From an uncultured Eubacterium sp. (lineage in GTDB: Bacteria; Bacillota; Clostridia; Lachnospirales; CAG-274), in NCBI GenBank assembly GCA_900545305.1, contig UQYD01000069.1:1-6347 (forward strand): 6,347 nucleotides of DNA, given 5' to 3'. Position numbers and translations under genes: made by a program. This document shows, piece by piece, positions 1 to 5,220 of the stretch. The stretch's first letter is position 1, and every line of letters begins with the position of its first letter. The notes below the pieces were generated by a model. It worked only from the letters and a program-made list of their open reading frames with translations. It was not told where the DNA came from and did no database searches.

Positions 1-1
1 T

Positions 2-1039
2 GAAAGAGATTATAGATTTCCAGAAGTTACAACTTGGATTAGAGCTAATAAAAAAGATTTTGAACTTGTTAAGAGTATTGGTGTAAAGGAAACAGGTATT
101 CTTGTAAGTTGTTCAGACTATCATATTTTCTATAAGATGAATATGAAGAGAAGTGAAATCATTGAACATTATCTTGATATTATTCGTCAGTGTATCGAAG
201 TCGGTATTAGACCAAGATGTCATTTCGAAGATATTACAAGAGCCGATTTCTATGGTTTTGTAGTTCCTTTCGCTAGTGCATTAATGAAGCTTTCAGACGA
301 AACAGGTATGCCTATTAAGATTAGAGCTTGTGATACTATGGGATATGGTGTTACATTCCCTGGTACAGTTCTTCCTCGTTCTGTGGCTGGTATTATTTAC
401 GGCTTGCACCACCATGCAGGCGTTCCACAGGAATTATTGGAATGGCATGGACATAATGATTTCTATAGGTCAGTTATCAATGCTTCTACAGCTTGGTTGT
501 ATGGTTGCTGTGGTGTAAATACTTCACTTTTCGGTATTGGTGAAAGAACTGGTAATACACCTTTGGAAGCTATGGTTATGGAATATGCCCAGCTTAGAGG
601 CACTCTCGATGGTATGGATACTACTGTAATTACAGAGCTTGCTGAATATTTTGAAAAGGAAATAGGATATGAAATTCCACCTATGACACCTTTTGTTGGT
701 AAGAACTTTAATGTTACAAGAGCCGGTATTCACGCAGACGGTATCCTTAAGAATGAAGAAATATATAACATTTTCAACACAGATTTACTTTTAAATAGAC
801 CTGTACAGATTGCTGTTAGTAAGACTTCTGGTCTTGCCGGTATTGCTTATTGGGTTAATAATTACTTTAATTTCAAGGGCGATAAGGCCTTAGATAAGAA
901 ACACCCAGTTGTTGTTAAGATTAAAGAATGGGTTGATAAGGAATATGAAAACGGTAGAGTTACTTGTATTTCTGATACAGAACTTGCAAAATTAGCAACT
1001 GCAGAGTATGATAAATATAAAAAAGGTATGGAGGAATAA
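2..1039 (+). CDS. Re-citrate synthase-like enzyme (homocitrate/isopropylmalate synthase family), 5' end outside window
   Basis: The frame is open from base 2, so the gene enters from the left; 345 residues are visible and about 100 N-terminal residues are probably missing. ATG at 137 is internal, because the residues before it continue the family sequence. Seen: the metal-binding HGHND motif (His codons 446 and 452), a CDTMGYG segment near 329-349, and GIGERTGNTPLE from 533, all typical of the HMG-CoA lyase-like TIM barrel of the homocitrate/isopropylmalate synthases. These enzymes condense acetyl-CoA with a 2-oxo acid. Anaerobic Clostridia such as C. kluyveri use a member of this family as Re-face citrate synthase (acetyl-CoA plus oxaloacetate to citrate). 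I prefer that role because an isocitrate dehydrogenase-type gene follows after only 4 nt, presumably in the same operon. Homocitrate or citramalate synthase are alternatives. Family assignment is firm; substrate is inferred. Confidence 0.8.
   Translation, partial: ERDYRFPEVTTWIRANKKDFELVKSIGVKETGILVSCSDYHIFYKMNMKRSEIIEHYLDIIRQCIEVGIRPRCHFEDITRADFYGFVVPFASALMKLSDETGMPIKIRACDTMGYGVTFPGTVLPRSVAGIIYGLHHHAGVPQELLEWHGHNDFYRSVINASTAWLYGCCGVNTSLFGIGERTGNTPLEAMVMEYAQLRGTLDGMDTTVITELAEYFEKEIGYEIPPMTPFVGKNFNVTRAGIHADGILKNEEIYNIFNTDLLLNRPVQIAVSKTSGLAGIAYWVNNYFNFKGDKALDKKHPVVVKIKEWVDKEYENGRVTCISDTELAKLATAEYDKYKKGMEE
1030..1034 (+). promoter_or_regulatory. Ribosome binding site setting the dehydrogenase start
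   Basis: GGAGG lies inside the last codons of the upstream gene, 9 nt before ATG at 1044. An in-frame ATG at 1008 has no such site and would force a 32-nt overlap with the preceding gene, so 1044 is the start. Confidence 0.85.
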
Positions 1040-1043
1040 TCAA

Positions 1044-2204
1044 ATGAGTATTGATAAAATTGAAGTAGCAAAAGAGAAATTTGGCAAACTTATTGAAGAA
1101 CAGCTTGCTAGAGTTGAAAGAATGAAGGCAGACAAGGACTTTATTGACTATGCTAGTCTTCCTGTAATTAAGATTGGTATTTGTGGTGGCGATGGTATTG
1201 GCCCTGCAATTACTGCTCAGGCTCAGAGAATTCTTGAATTCTTACTTGCTGATGAAGTAGAAAAGGGTAAGGTTGAATTTAAGGTTATTGATGGTCTTAC
1301 AATCGAAAACAGAATTAAGGCTAACAAAGCTATTCCTGATGATGTTCTTGCTGAATTAAAGGAATGCCCAGTAATCTTAAAGGGACCTACTACTACTCCA
1401 AGAGCTGGTGATAAGGTGAATATTGAATCTGCTAACGTAGCAATGAGAAAGGAATTAGACCTTTTTGCTAATGTTAGACCTGTTAGAATTCCAGAAGAAG
1501 GTATTGACTGGACTTTCTACAGAGAAAATACAGAAGGTGGTTACGCACTTGGTTCAAAGGGATTCAATATTGATGATGATTTAGCTATGGACTTTACAGT
1601 TGCTACAACTGATGGTACTGAAAGAATTATCAGAGCTGCTTTCGAATATGCTAAGAAGAATAATAAGGGCAAAGTTACTTGTGTAACAAAAGCTAACATT
1701 ATCAAGACTACAGATGGTAAGTTCTTAAATACATTTAAGGAAATTGCTAAGGAATATCCAGATATCGAAACTGATGACTGGTATATTGATATTATGACAG
1801 CTAAGTTAATTGACCAGAATAGACGTCGTGACTTTAAGGTTGTTGTTCTTCCTAACCTTTATGGTGATATTATCACTGATGAAGCTGCTGAATTCCAGGG
1901 CGGTGTTGGTACAGCAGGTAGTATCAATATGGGTAAGAAGTATGCTATGTTCGAAGCTATTCACGGTTCTGCACCAAGAATGGTAGAAGAACACAGAGAC
2001 CAGTATGCTGACCCTTGTTCAATTATCAGAGCTGCTAGTATGCTTTTAGCTCATATCGGCTATGGCGATAAGGCAGAAAAGCTTGATAAGGCTCTTGATA
2101 TTTGTACTCAAACTGAAAAGAAGATTAAGATTACTGGTAGACCTGATGGTTGCACAAGTGCTGAACTTGCAGATTACATTATGGATACTATTAAGACACT
2201 TTAA
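1044..2204 (+). CDS. Isocitrate/isopropylmalate-family dehydrogenase, probably isocitrate dehydrogenase
   Basis: A 386-residue beta-decarboxylating dehydrogenase predicted to oxidise isocitrate to 2-oxoglutarate and CO2 in the cytosol. Seen: GGDGIGP at residues 48-54; substrate-binding SANVAMR with S129, N131 and R135; R145; YRENTEG at 159-165; catalytic K216 in the VTKANI segment; D249 plus D275 and D279 as likely metal ligands; HGSAP at 307-311 in the nucleotide site. The YRENTEG form and the Ser/Asn/Arg phosphate-loop residues favour isocitrate over 3-isopropylmalate. There is an N-terminal extension of about 40 residues before the glycine-rich start of the usual fold. After HGSAP the sequence is RMVEEH, with neither the Asp typical of NAD enzymes nor the Lys-Tyr pair of E. 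coli NADP-IDH, so cofactor choice is unclear. It is the last gene of the operon, ending just before the 2231 terminator. Tartrate or homoisocitrate dehydrogenase are less likely alternatives. Confidence 0.85.
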   Translation: MSIDKIEVAKEKFGKLIEEQLARVERMKADKDFIDYASLPVIKIGICGGDGIGPAITAQAQRILEFLLADEVEKGKVEFKVIDGLTIENRIKANKAIPDDVLAELKECPVILKGPTTTPRAGDKVNIESANVAMRKELDLFANVRPVRIPEEGIDWTFYRENTEGGYALGSKGFNIDDDLAMDFTVATTDGTERIIRAAFEYAKKNNKGKVTCVTKANIIKTTDGKFLNTFKEIAKEYPDIETDDWYIDIMTAKLIDQNRRRDFKVVVLPNLYGDIITDEAAEFQGGVGTAGSINMGKKYAMFEAIHGSAPRMVEEHRDQYADPCSIIRAASMLLAHIGYGDKAEKLDKALDICTQTEKKIKITGRPDGCTSAELADYIMDTIKTL

Positions 2205-2230
2205 TATTCGGATAAAATATAGTATAATGG

Positions 2231-2257
2231 AGAGTGAGGATATTCCTCACTCTTTTT
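2231..2257 (+). terminator. Intrinsic terminator after the citrate synthase-dehydrogenase operon
   Basis: A perfect 10-bp stem (2231-2240 with 2244-2253), a 3-nt loop TAT and a T tract ending at 2257. It lies 26 nt after the dehydrogenase stop codon and fits a Rho-independent terminator well. Confidence 0.93.
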
Positions 2258-2263
2258 ATATAA

Positions 2264-2327
2264 TGAATCAGAAAGATAAATCGGACACACGAAGTGTGGC
2301 TTTCAACAAAGTTGAAAATTCTGACAA
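2264..2327. repeat. Composite hairpin repeat, unit 1
   Basis: First of three tandem units. It opens with a TGAATC-type core (2264-2285) in which one base differs from units 2 and 3, so its palindrome is imperfect. Hairpin A follows: CACAC-GAA-GTGTG (2286-2298). Hairpin B is TTTCAAC-AAA-GTTGAAA (2301-2317). The unit ends with TTCTGACA (2319-2326). It begins 6 nt after the terminator T tract. Orientation and function are unknown. Confidence 0.85.
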
Positions 2328-2395
2328 TGAATCGGAAAGATAAATCCGATGGCTAGTTTACTAGCCACATTTTGCAAAGCAAAATGTTCTGACAG
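2328..2395. repeat. Composite hairpin repeat, unit 2
   Basis: Best-formed unit. The core at 2328-2350 contains a perfect 6-bp palindrome, ATCGGA (2331-2336) with TCCGAT (2345-2350), around an 8-nt loop AAGATAAA. Hairpin A is GGCTAGT-TT-ACTAGCC (2351-2366). Hairpin B is ACATTTTGC-AAA-GCAAAATGT (2367-2387), a perfect 9-bp stem. TTCTGACA (2387-2394) closes the unit. The stems are unrelated in sequence to those of unit 1, but the fold and the AAA loop of hairpin B are kept. Confidence 0.88.
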
Positions 2396-2438
2396 TGAAT
2401 CGGAAAGATAAATCCGATGACTTGATATGTCAAGTCAC
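2396..2438. repeat. Composite hairpin repeat, unit 3 (lacks hairpin B)
   Basis: The core 2396-2418 is identical to that of unit 2, with the same perfect palindrome (2399-2404 with 2413-2418). Hairpin A is GACTTGA-TATG-TCAAGTC (2419-2436), again a new stem sequence with perfect pairing. Hairpin B and the TTCTGACA tail are absent, so the array ends here, 33 nt before the start codon of the next gene. Confidence 0.85.
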
Positions 2439-2469
2439 AAAATAACTTATACTATAATTGAGGTGTAAT

Positions 2470-3138
2470 ATGGAGAATTTTAGAGGATTTACAGAGCAGA
2501 CGAATGATTTTTTAGTTGGAATAAAATTTAATAATAATAAAGAGTGGTTTAATGCTAATAAACTTATGTATACAGAAAATGTTCATAAGCCTATGGTTGC
2601 TTTAGCAAATGAAGTATATGAAAAAATGCACGAATACAAGAAAAATTTTTATGAAAAGCCTAAAATTTCACGAATTAACAGAGATATAAGATTTAGTAAT
2701 AATAAATCACCTTATAAAATCAGTAAATGGTTTTTCCTCAGAGGAGATGGTTCTCCACATATTAGATATGAAAAACCAACATATTTTTTTGAAATATCTG
2801 GAGACTGGTGGAGGTATGGCTTGTTCTATGCACCAACTCCTACAGGTATGGAAAAGTATAGAAAAAGAATAGCTGTAGATTTGCCAGCTTTTGAAAGATT
2901 AGTAAATAAGTATGATAAAAATAAAAATTTCGAACTATGTGGAGAAATGTATAAAAGAATTTTTAATAAAGATTTGTCAGATAAAATAAATAATTGGGCA
3001 AACAGAAAAGAAATAGAACTTGTACATTGTGAGGACTATAGCAATTTAGACTTTTATAGTGATGAATTGGTGAATATAATATATAAAGGTTTTAAGGAGT
3101 TATATCCACTTTATGAATATTTGAATACTATTGGGTGA
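2470..3138 (+). CDS. DUF2461 family protein
   Basis: A 222-residue soluble protein without signal peptide or membrane segment. Seen: the N-terminal FLxxIKFNNNKEWF segment (residues 14-27) and RINRDIRFSNNKSPYK (68-83), both hallmarks of the DUF2461 / TIGR02453 family, which usually runs to about 220-230 residues. The family is widespread in bacteria, but I know of no established biochemical function. Start: ATG 2470 follows GAGGTG (2460-2465); the in-frame TTG at 2458 overlaps that site and is rejected. The stop codon lies 4 nt before the tadA start, so the two genes are probably co-transcribed. No convincing promoter fits in the 33 nt after the repeat array, so transcription may begin within or upstream of the repeats. 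Codon use is richer in ATA and AAA than the upstream operon. Confidence 0.85.
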   Translation: MENFRGFTEQTNDFLVGIKFNNNKEWFNANKLMYTENVHKPMVALANEVYEKMHEYKKNFYEKPKISRINRDIRFSNNKSPYKISKWFFLRGDGSPHIRYEKPTYFFEISGDWWRYGLFYAPTPTGMEKYRKRIAVDLPAFERLVNKYDKNKNFELCGEMYKRIFNKDLSDKINNWANRKEIELVHCEDYSNLDFYSDELVNIIYKGFKELYPLYEYLNTIG

Positions 3139-3142
3139 TGAA

Positions 3143-3619
3143 ATGAATGAAAATATAGAAAACAATTTAGAAGTTGAAGAAAAATATATGAAAATAGCTC
3201 TCCAAGAGGCAAAAAAAGCTTATGATAGCAATGAAGTGCCAATAGGCTGTGTTATTGTATATAATGATGAGATAATAGGCAGAGGTGCAAATATGCGTAT
3301 TACCGATAAAAATGTGTTATCTCACGCAGAAATTATAGCAATTAATGAAGCTTGTGGATTTATGGGGGATTGGCGATTAGAAGATTGTACTTTATATGTT
3401 ACAGTTGAACCTTGTCCAATGTGTGCTGGAGCAATAGTGCAAGCTAGAATAAAAAAAGTTGTTTTTGGTGCTGAAAATCCAAAGGCTGGCTGTGCAGGCT
3501 CTATTGTTAATTTATTACAAAATGATAACTTTAATCATCAGGTTGAAATTGAAAAGGGTGTATGTGCTGATGAGTGTGCAACCCTTATGAAGGACTTTTT
3601 CAAAAGGTTTAGAAAGTAA
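3143..3619 (+). CDS. tadA: tRNA-specific adenosine deaminase TadA
   Basis: A 158-residue cytidine/deoxycytidylate deaminase-fold protein, the usual TadA length. It converts adenosine 34 of the tRNA-Arg(ACG) anticodon to inosine in the cytoplasm. Seen: zinc- and proton-shuttle motif HAE (H61, E63) and PCPMC (P90, C91, C94), together giving the His-Cys-Cys zinc site; VPIGCVIV (32-39), the first strand; and GAENPKAGCAGS (109-120), typical of TadA rather than free-nucleoside deaminases. ATG 3143 is preceded by GGGTGAT (3133-3139), which matches the extended anti-Shine-Dalgarno; the in-frame TTG 3131 overlaps the upstream gene and this site. The gene is followed after 11 nt by the HAD gene and lies near the SRP RNA gene, a recognised Firmicute neighbourhood for tadA. 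Guanine deaminase is a less likely alternative. Confidence 0.93.
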   Translation: MNENIENNLEVEEKYMKIALQEAKKAYDSNEVPIGCVIVYNDEIIGRGANMRITDKNVLSHAEIIAINEACGFMGDWRLEDCTLYVTVEPCPMCAGAIVQARIKKVVFGAENPKAGCAGSIVNLLQNDNFNHQVEIEKGVCADECATLMKDFFKRFRK

Positions 3620-3630
3620 GGAGAATAGAG

Positions 3631-4275
3631 ATGAAAAAGGCAGTTATATTTGATTTTGATGGAACAATAGCCAACAGTAGGTATGTGTGGCAAAAGGTAG
3701 ATGTAGATTTTTTTGCAAAAAGAGGAATGGAAATACCTAGGGATTATGTAGAAGCTATTAGTGTAATGAGTTTTTACAATGGTGCTGTGTACACCAAAGA
3801 AAAGTATAACATAAAAGAATCTGTTGAAGAAATTATGAATGAGTGGAATTCTCAGGCTTTACGTGAATATAAAGAAAATGTAGTTTTAAAACCTTTCGTT
3901 AAAGAATATTTAAGAGAGCTAAAAGATAGAGGATATAAAATTGGTTTAGCAACAGCTGCACTACATGATTATTATATTCCTGTTTTGGAAAGAGAAGGCG
4001 TTTCAGACTGCTTTTATGTGTTTACAGACACAAGAGATGATGCAAGAGATAAAAATTTTCCGGATATTTATCTTTTATGTGCTGAAAAATTGGGCTCGAA
4101 TAGTGCTAACAGTATAGTGTTTGAAGATGTACTAAAAGGTGTAAAATCTAGTGTGTCTGCTGGTTTTAATACTACGGCAGTATATGACAATCAACCAGAA
4201 AACCAATGGGAAATTATTAAAAATACTGCAAACAGACACATTATGGATTTTAGTGAATTACTACATAAAAAATAA
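3631..4275 (+). CDS. HAD-family hydrolase, beta-phosphoglucomutase/phosphatase-like (subfamily IA)
   Basis: A 214-residue HAD-superfamily protein with all four motifs: I, DFDGT with nucleophile D8 and acid/base D10; II, T108 in GLATAA; III, K141 in KNFPDIY; IV, FEDVLKG with E165 and D166 for magnesium. The roughly 80-residue helical segment between motifs I and II is a C1-type cap, placing it with the subfamily IA phosphatases and mutases. It probably hydrolyses a small phosphorylated metabolite in the cytosol. The substrate cannot be read from sequence; phosphoglycolate-, sugar- or nucleotide-phosphatase and beta-phosphoglucomutase are all possible. AAGGAG (3618-3623) overlaps the tadA stop codon and lies 7 nt before ATG, which supports translation in one operon. 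No clear terminator follows in the 62 nt before the SRP RNA promoter. Confidence 0.88.
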   Translation: MKKAVIFDFDGTIANSRYVWQKVDVDFFAKRGMEIPRDYVEAISVMSFYNGAVYTKEKYNIKESVEEIMNEWNSQALREYKENVVLKPFVKEYLRELKDRGYKIGLATAALHDYYIPVLEREGVSDCFYVFTDTRDDARDKNFPDIYLLCAEKLGSNSANSIVFEDVLKGVKSSVSAGFNTTAVYDNQPENQWEIIKNTANRHIMDFSELLHKK

Positions 4276-4337
4276 AAGAATGTATTTAAATAGTGAGATA
4301 TAGAAATAATAAGGATATTTTATAATTTATAAAGTAG

Positions 4338-4366
4338 TTGACATTTGATTGAAAATATAATATAAT
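4338..4366 (+). promoter_or_regulatory. Promoter of the SRP RNA gene
   Basis: A perfect consensus sigma-70-type promoter: TTGACA (4338-4343), 17-nt spacer, TATAAT (4361-4366). The expected transcription start at about 4372-4374 coincides with the start of the terminal helix of the SRP RNA. A second TATAAT at 4356 has only a 12-nt spacer and is unlikely to be used. Confidence 0.93.
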
Positions 4367-4371
4367 AAGCA

Positions 4372-4646
4372 ATGTCCTGTGCTAGTCGGGGAGGTAGCGG
4401 TGCCTTGTATCTGCAATCCGCTGTAGCAGAGATGATGTTTCTTTTGAGGCTTCAGCCTTTGAGGTCTGACCTTGCCAACTGGTGTTGAGGGTGGAGTCTT
4501 ACGCAATAGGGTCTTGTGAACCGTGTCAGATTCGAGAGAAAGCAGCACTAAGCAAGTAATTCTATGTGCCGTAAGGTAGCTTGACCTGAGTCAGTTGTCA
4601 TTGTAGCGCTTGGAGTCTGTTGTCGATGAGAAATGCACAGGATTTT
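4372..4646 (+). ncRNA. ffs: Large signal recognition particle RNA (Bacillus/Clostridium type, with Alu domain)
   Basis: About 275 nt, matching the roughly 270 nt of B. subtilis scRNA. This RNA scaffolds Ffh and targets membrane and secreted proteins to the translocon. Seen: the Alu domain with GGGGAGGTAGCGGTGCC (4388-4404) and CTGCAATCCGCT (4411-4422), nearly identical to Bacillus; the Ffh-binding domain IV (about 4521-4548) with GTCAG, an apical GAGA tetraloop (4534-4537) and AAGCAGCA; and the long terminal helix pairing 4374-4382 with 4635-4643. In domain IV the second stem pair is U-A where Bacillus has C-G, a compensatory change, and the usual GGAA loop is GAGA, still a GNRA loop. The base at 4530 is A where G is usual. 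It has its own promoter and terminator. Also called scr in B. subtilis. The ends are estimates (plus or minus 3 nt). Confidence 0.96.
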
Positions 4647-4659
4647 AAAAAGTATGTAT

Positions 4660-4685
4660 GTTCGGCTTGTTGCCGGACTTTTTTT
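4660..4685 (+). terminator. Intrinsic terminator of the SRP RNA gene
   Basis: A 7-bp stem (4660-4666 with 4672-4678, including one G-U pair), loop TTGTT, and seven T (4679-4685). It lies about 14 nt after the end of the SRP RNA terminal helix. Confidence 0.92.
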
Positions 4686-4697
4686 ATTACTAATTTG

Positions 4698-4740
4698 TAA
4701 CTTGACCAGTTAAAAAATCGGATTTAAATTTTTGATTCAC
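4698..4740 (-). repeat. Degenerate copy of the hairpin-repeat core, opposite strand
   Basis: Read on the minus strand, 4740-4717 matches the 24-bp core of units 2 and 3 at 20 of 24 positions: GTGAATC at one end and AAATCCGAT at the other are kept, and the middle has drifted. As in the main array, a small hairpin of unrelated sequence follows on the same strand (TAACT 4698-4702 with AGTTA 4708-4712). The copy lies between two terminators. The similarity was found by eye and the sequence is AT-rich, so homology is likely but not certain. Confidence 0.6.
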
Positions 4741-4741
4741 T

Positions 4742-4774
4742 AAAAAAACTGCCCAACGGTAATTGAGCAGTTTT
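4742..4774 (-). terminator. Intrinsic terminator of the minus-strand zinc-ribbon gene
   Basis: Twelve-bp stem (4745-4756 with 4763-4774) and a 6-nt loop. Read on the minus strand, the one non-Watson-Crick position (4753/4766) is a G-U wobble and the hairpin runs into a T tract (A run 4742-4748 on plus). On the plus strand the same position is a C-A mismatch and only four T follow. Termination therefore serves the minus-strand gene, whose stop codon is 10 nt upstream. Confidence 0.87.
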
Positions 4775-4783
4775 AGTATAAAT

Positions 4784-5104
4784 TTAACCAATGATTAAAC
4801 CAATAAGTTGTTCTATATTTTCTGGATGACAAACTACAAATGTTACACAAGCGATAATAATACAGCAAATAAAAGCTAAGATTGCTAATACAATCTTTTT
4901 TGAAATAGGAACATTTTTGAAAAAGAAACCGTCTTCGTACTCAATGGCATGGACGGGCTTTTGAACAATGTCATTATTAATATTATTATCATCAAGTGAT
5001 TGGTTTACAGTAAATGTGTGCTGTAATGTCTGCACAGGCTTTCCACAGTATGTACAGAAAACGGAATTGTCATCTATAGACTTTCCACAATGTTTGCAAT
5101 ACAT
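4784..5104 (-). CDS. Small zinc-ribbon, single-pass membrane protein
   Basis: A 106-residue protein. Seen: an N-terminal zinc ribbon with two CxxC knuckles (C3, C6 and C17, C20, each followed by Gly), matching the short zinc-ribbon domain common at the N-terminus of Firmicute membrane proteins; a polar, Asn/Asp-rich linker (about 25-65); and one hydrophobic helix (about 71-92) preceded by KK, which by the positive-inside rule places the zinc ribbon in the cytoplasm. The 14-residue tail is short and hydrophobic. Start is secure: AGGAGG (plus 5117-5112) lies 7 nt before ATG. It is a single-gene unit, divergent from mazG and closed by its own terminator. Its function is unknown, and proteins of this build have no common activity I can name. 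Confidence 0.85.
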   Translation of the reverse strand: MYCKHCGKSIDDNSVFCTYCGKPVQTLQHTFTVNQSLDDNNINNDIVQKPVHAIEYEDGFFFKNVPISKKIVLAILAFICCIIIACVTFVVCHPENIEQLIGLIIG

Positions 5105-5137
5105 ATAAATGCCTCCTAATAATGTTTTCAGGTAAAC

Positions 5138-5164
5138 CTTATCACTTTTATGAGTTAATGTAAA
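5138..5164 (-). promoter_or_regulatory. Possible promoter of the zinc-ribbon gene
   Basis: On the minus strand TTTACA (5164-5159) is followed after 15 nt by GATAAG (5143-5138). The -35 is near consensus, while the -10 and the spacer are poor. It is the best candidate in the intergenic gap and remains tentative. Confidence 0.25.
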
Positions 5165-5193
5165 TAGAAAAATAGAAAACTTAAGAATATATT
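5165..5193 (+). promoter_or_regulatory. Possible promoter of mazG
   Basis: TAGAAA (5165-5170), 17-nt spacer, TATATT (5188-5193). Each hexamer is an imperfect match in AT-rich DNA, but spacing and position (about 28 nt before the start codon) are suitable. Confidence 0.3.
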
Positions 5194-5208
5194 AAAAATA
5201 CTTGCTTA

Positions 5209-5216
5209 GAGGTGAT
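5209..5216 (+). promoter_or_regulatory. Ribosome binding site selecting a TTG start for mazG
   Basis: GAGGTGAT pairs with the 16S 3' end. GAGG ends 8 nt before TTG 5221. The in-frame GTG 5212 is part of this site and so cannot be the start. ATG 5242 lacks a binding site. Confidence 0.75.
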
Positions 5217-5220
5217 TATT

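Noticed and set aside
330..1071. Short open frames inside the citrate synthase gene on both strands (330-518 plus, 524-733 and 862-1071 minus)
   Set aside because: They lie within a conserved gene in other frames, with no binding sites or recognisable domains.
1806..1994. Minus-strand open frame of 62 codons inside the dehydrogenase
   Set aside because: It is antisense to conserved catalytic segments and has no translation signals.
2062..2343. Open frame of 93 codons on the plus strand ending in the repeats
   Set aside because: It overlaps the dehydrogenase in another frame, runs through the terminator hairpin, and its composition (Leu/Arg/Ile rich) is that of an out-of-frame reading.
2264..2438. 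CRISPR-like look of the regularly spaced 24-bp repeats
   Set aside because: Only three repeats; the intervening sequences are themselves hairpins of fixed layout, the first repeat is imperfect, and no cas gene is present.
2453..2458. TATAAT just before the DUF2461 gene as its -10 box
   Set aside because: The start point would fall at about 2465, inside or after the ribosome binding site, and no good -35 lies 17 nt upstream.
4327..4548. Minus-strand open frame of 73 codons
   Set aside because: It is antisense to the SRP RNA and its promoter; the open frame reflects structured RNA, not a protein.
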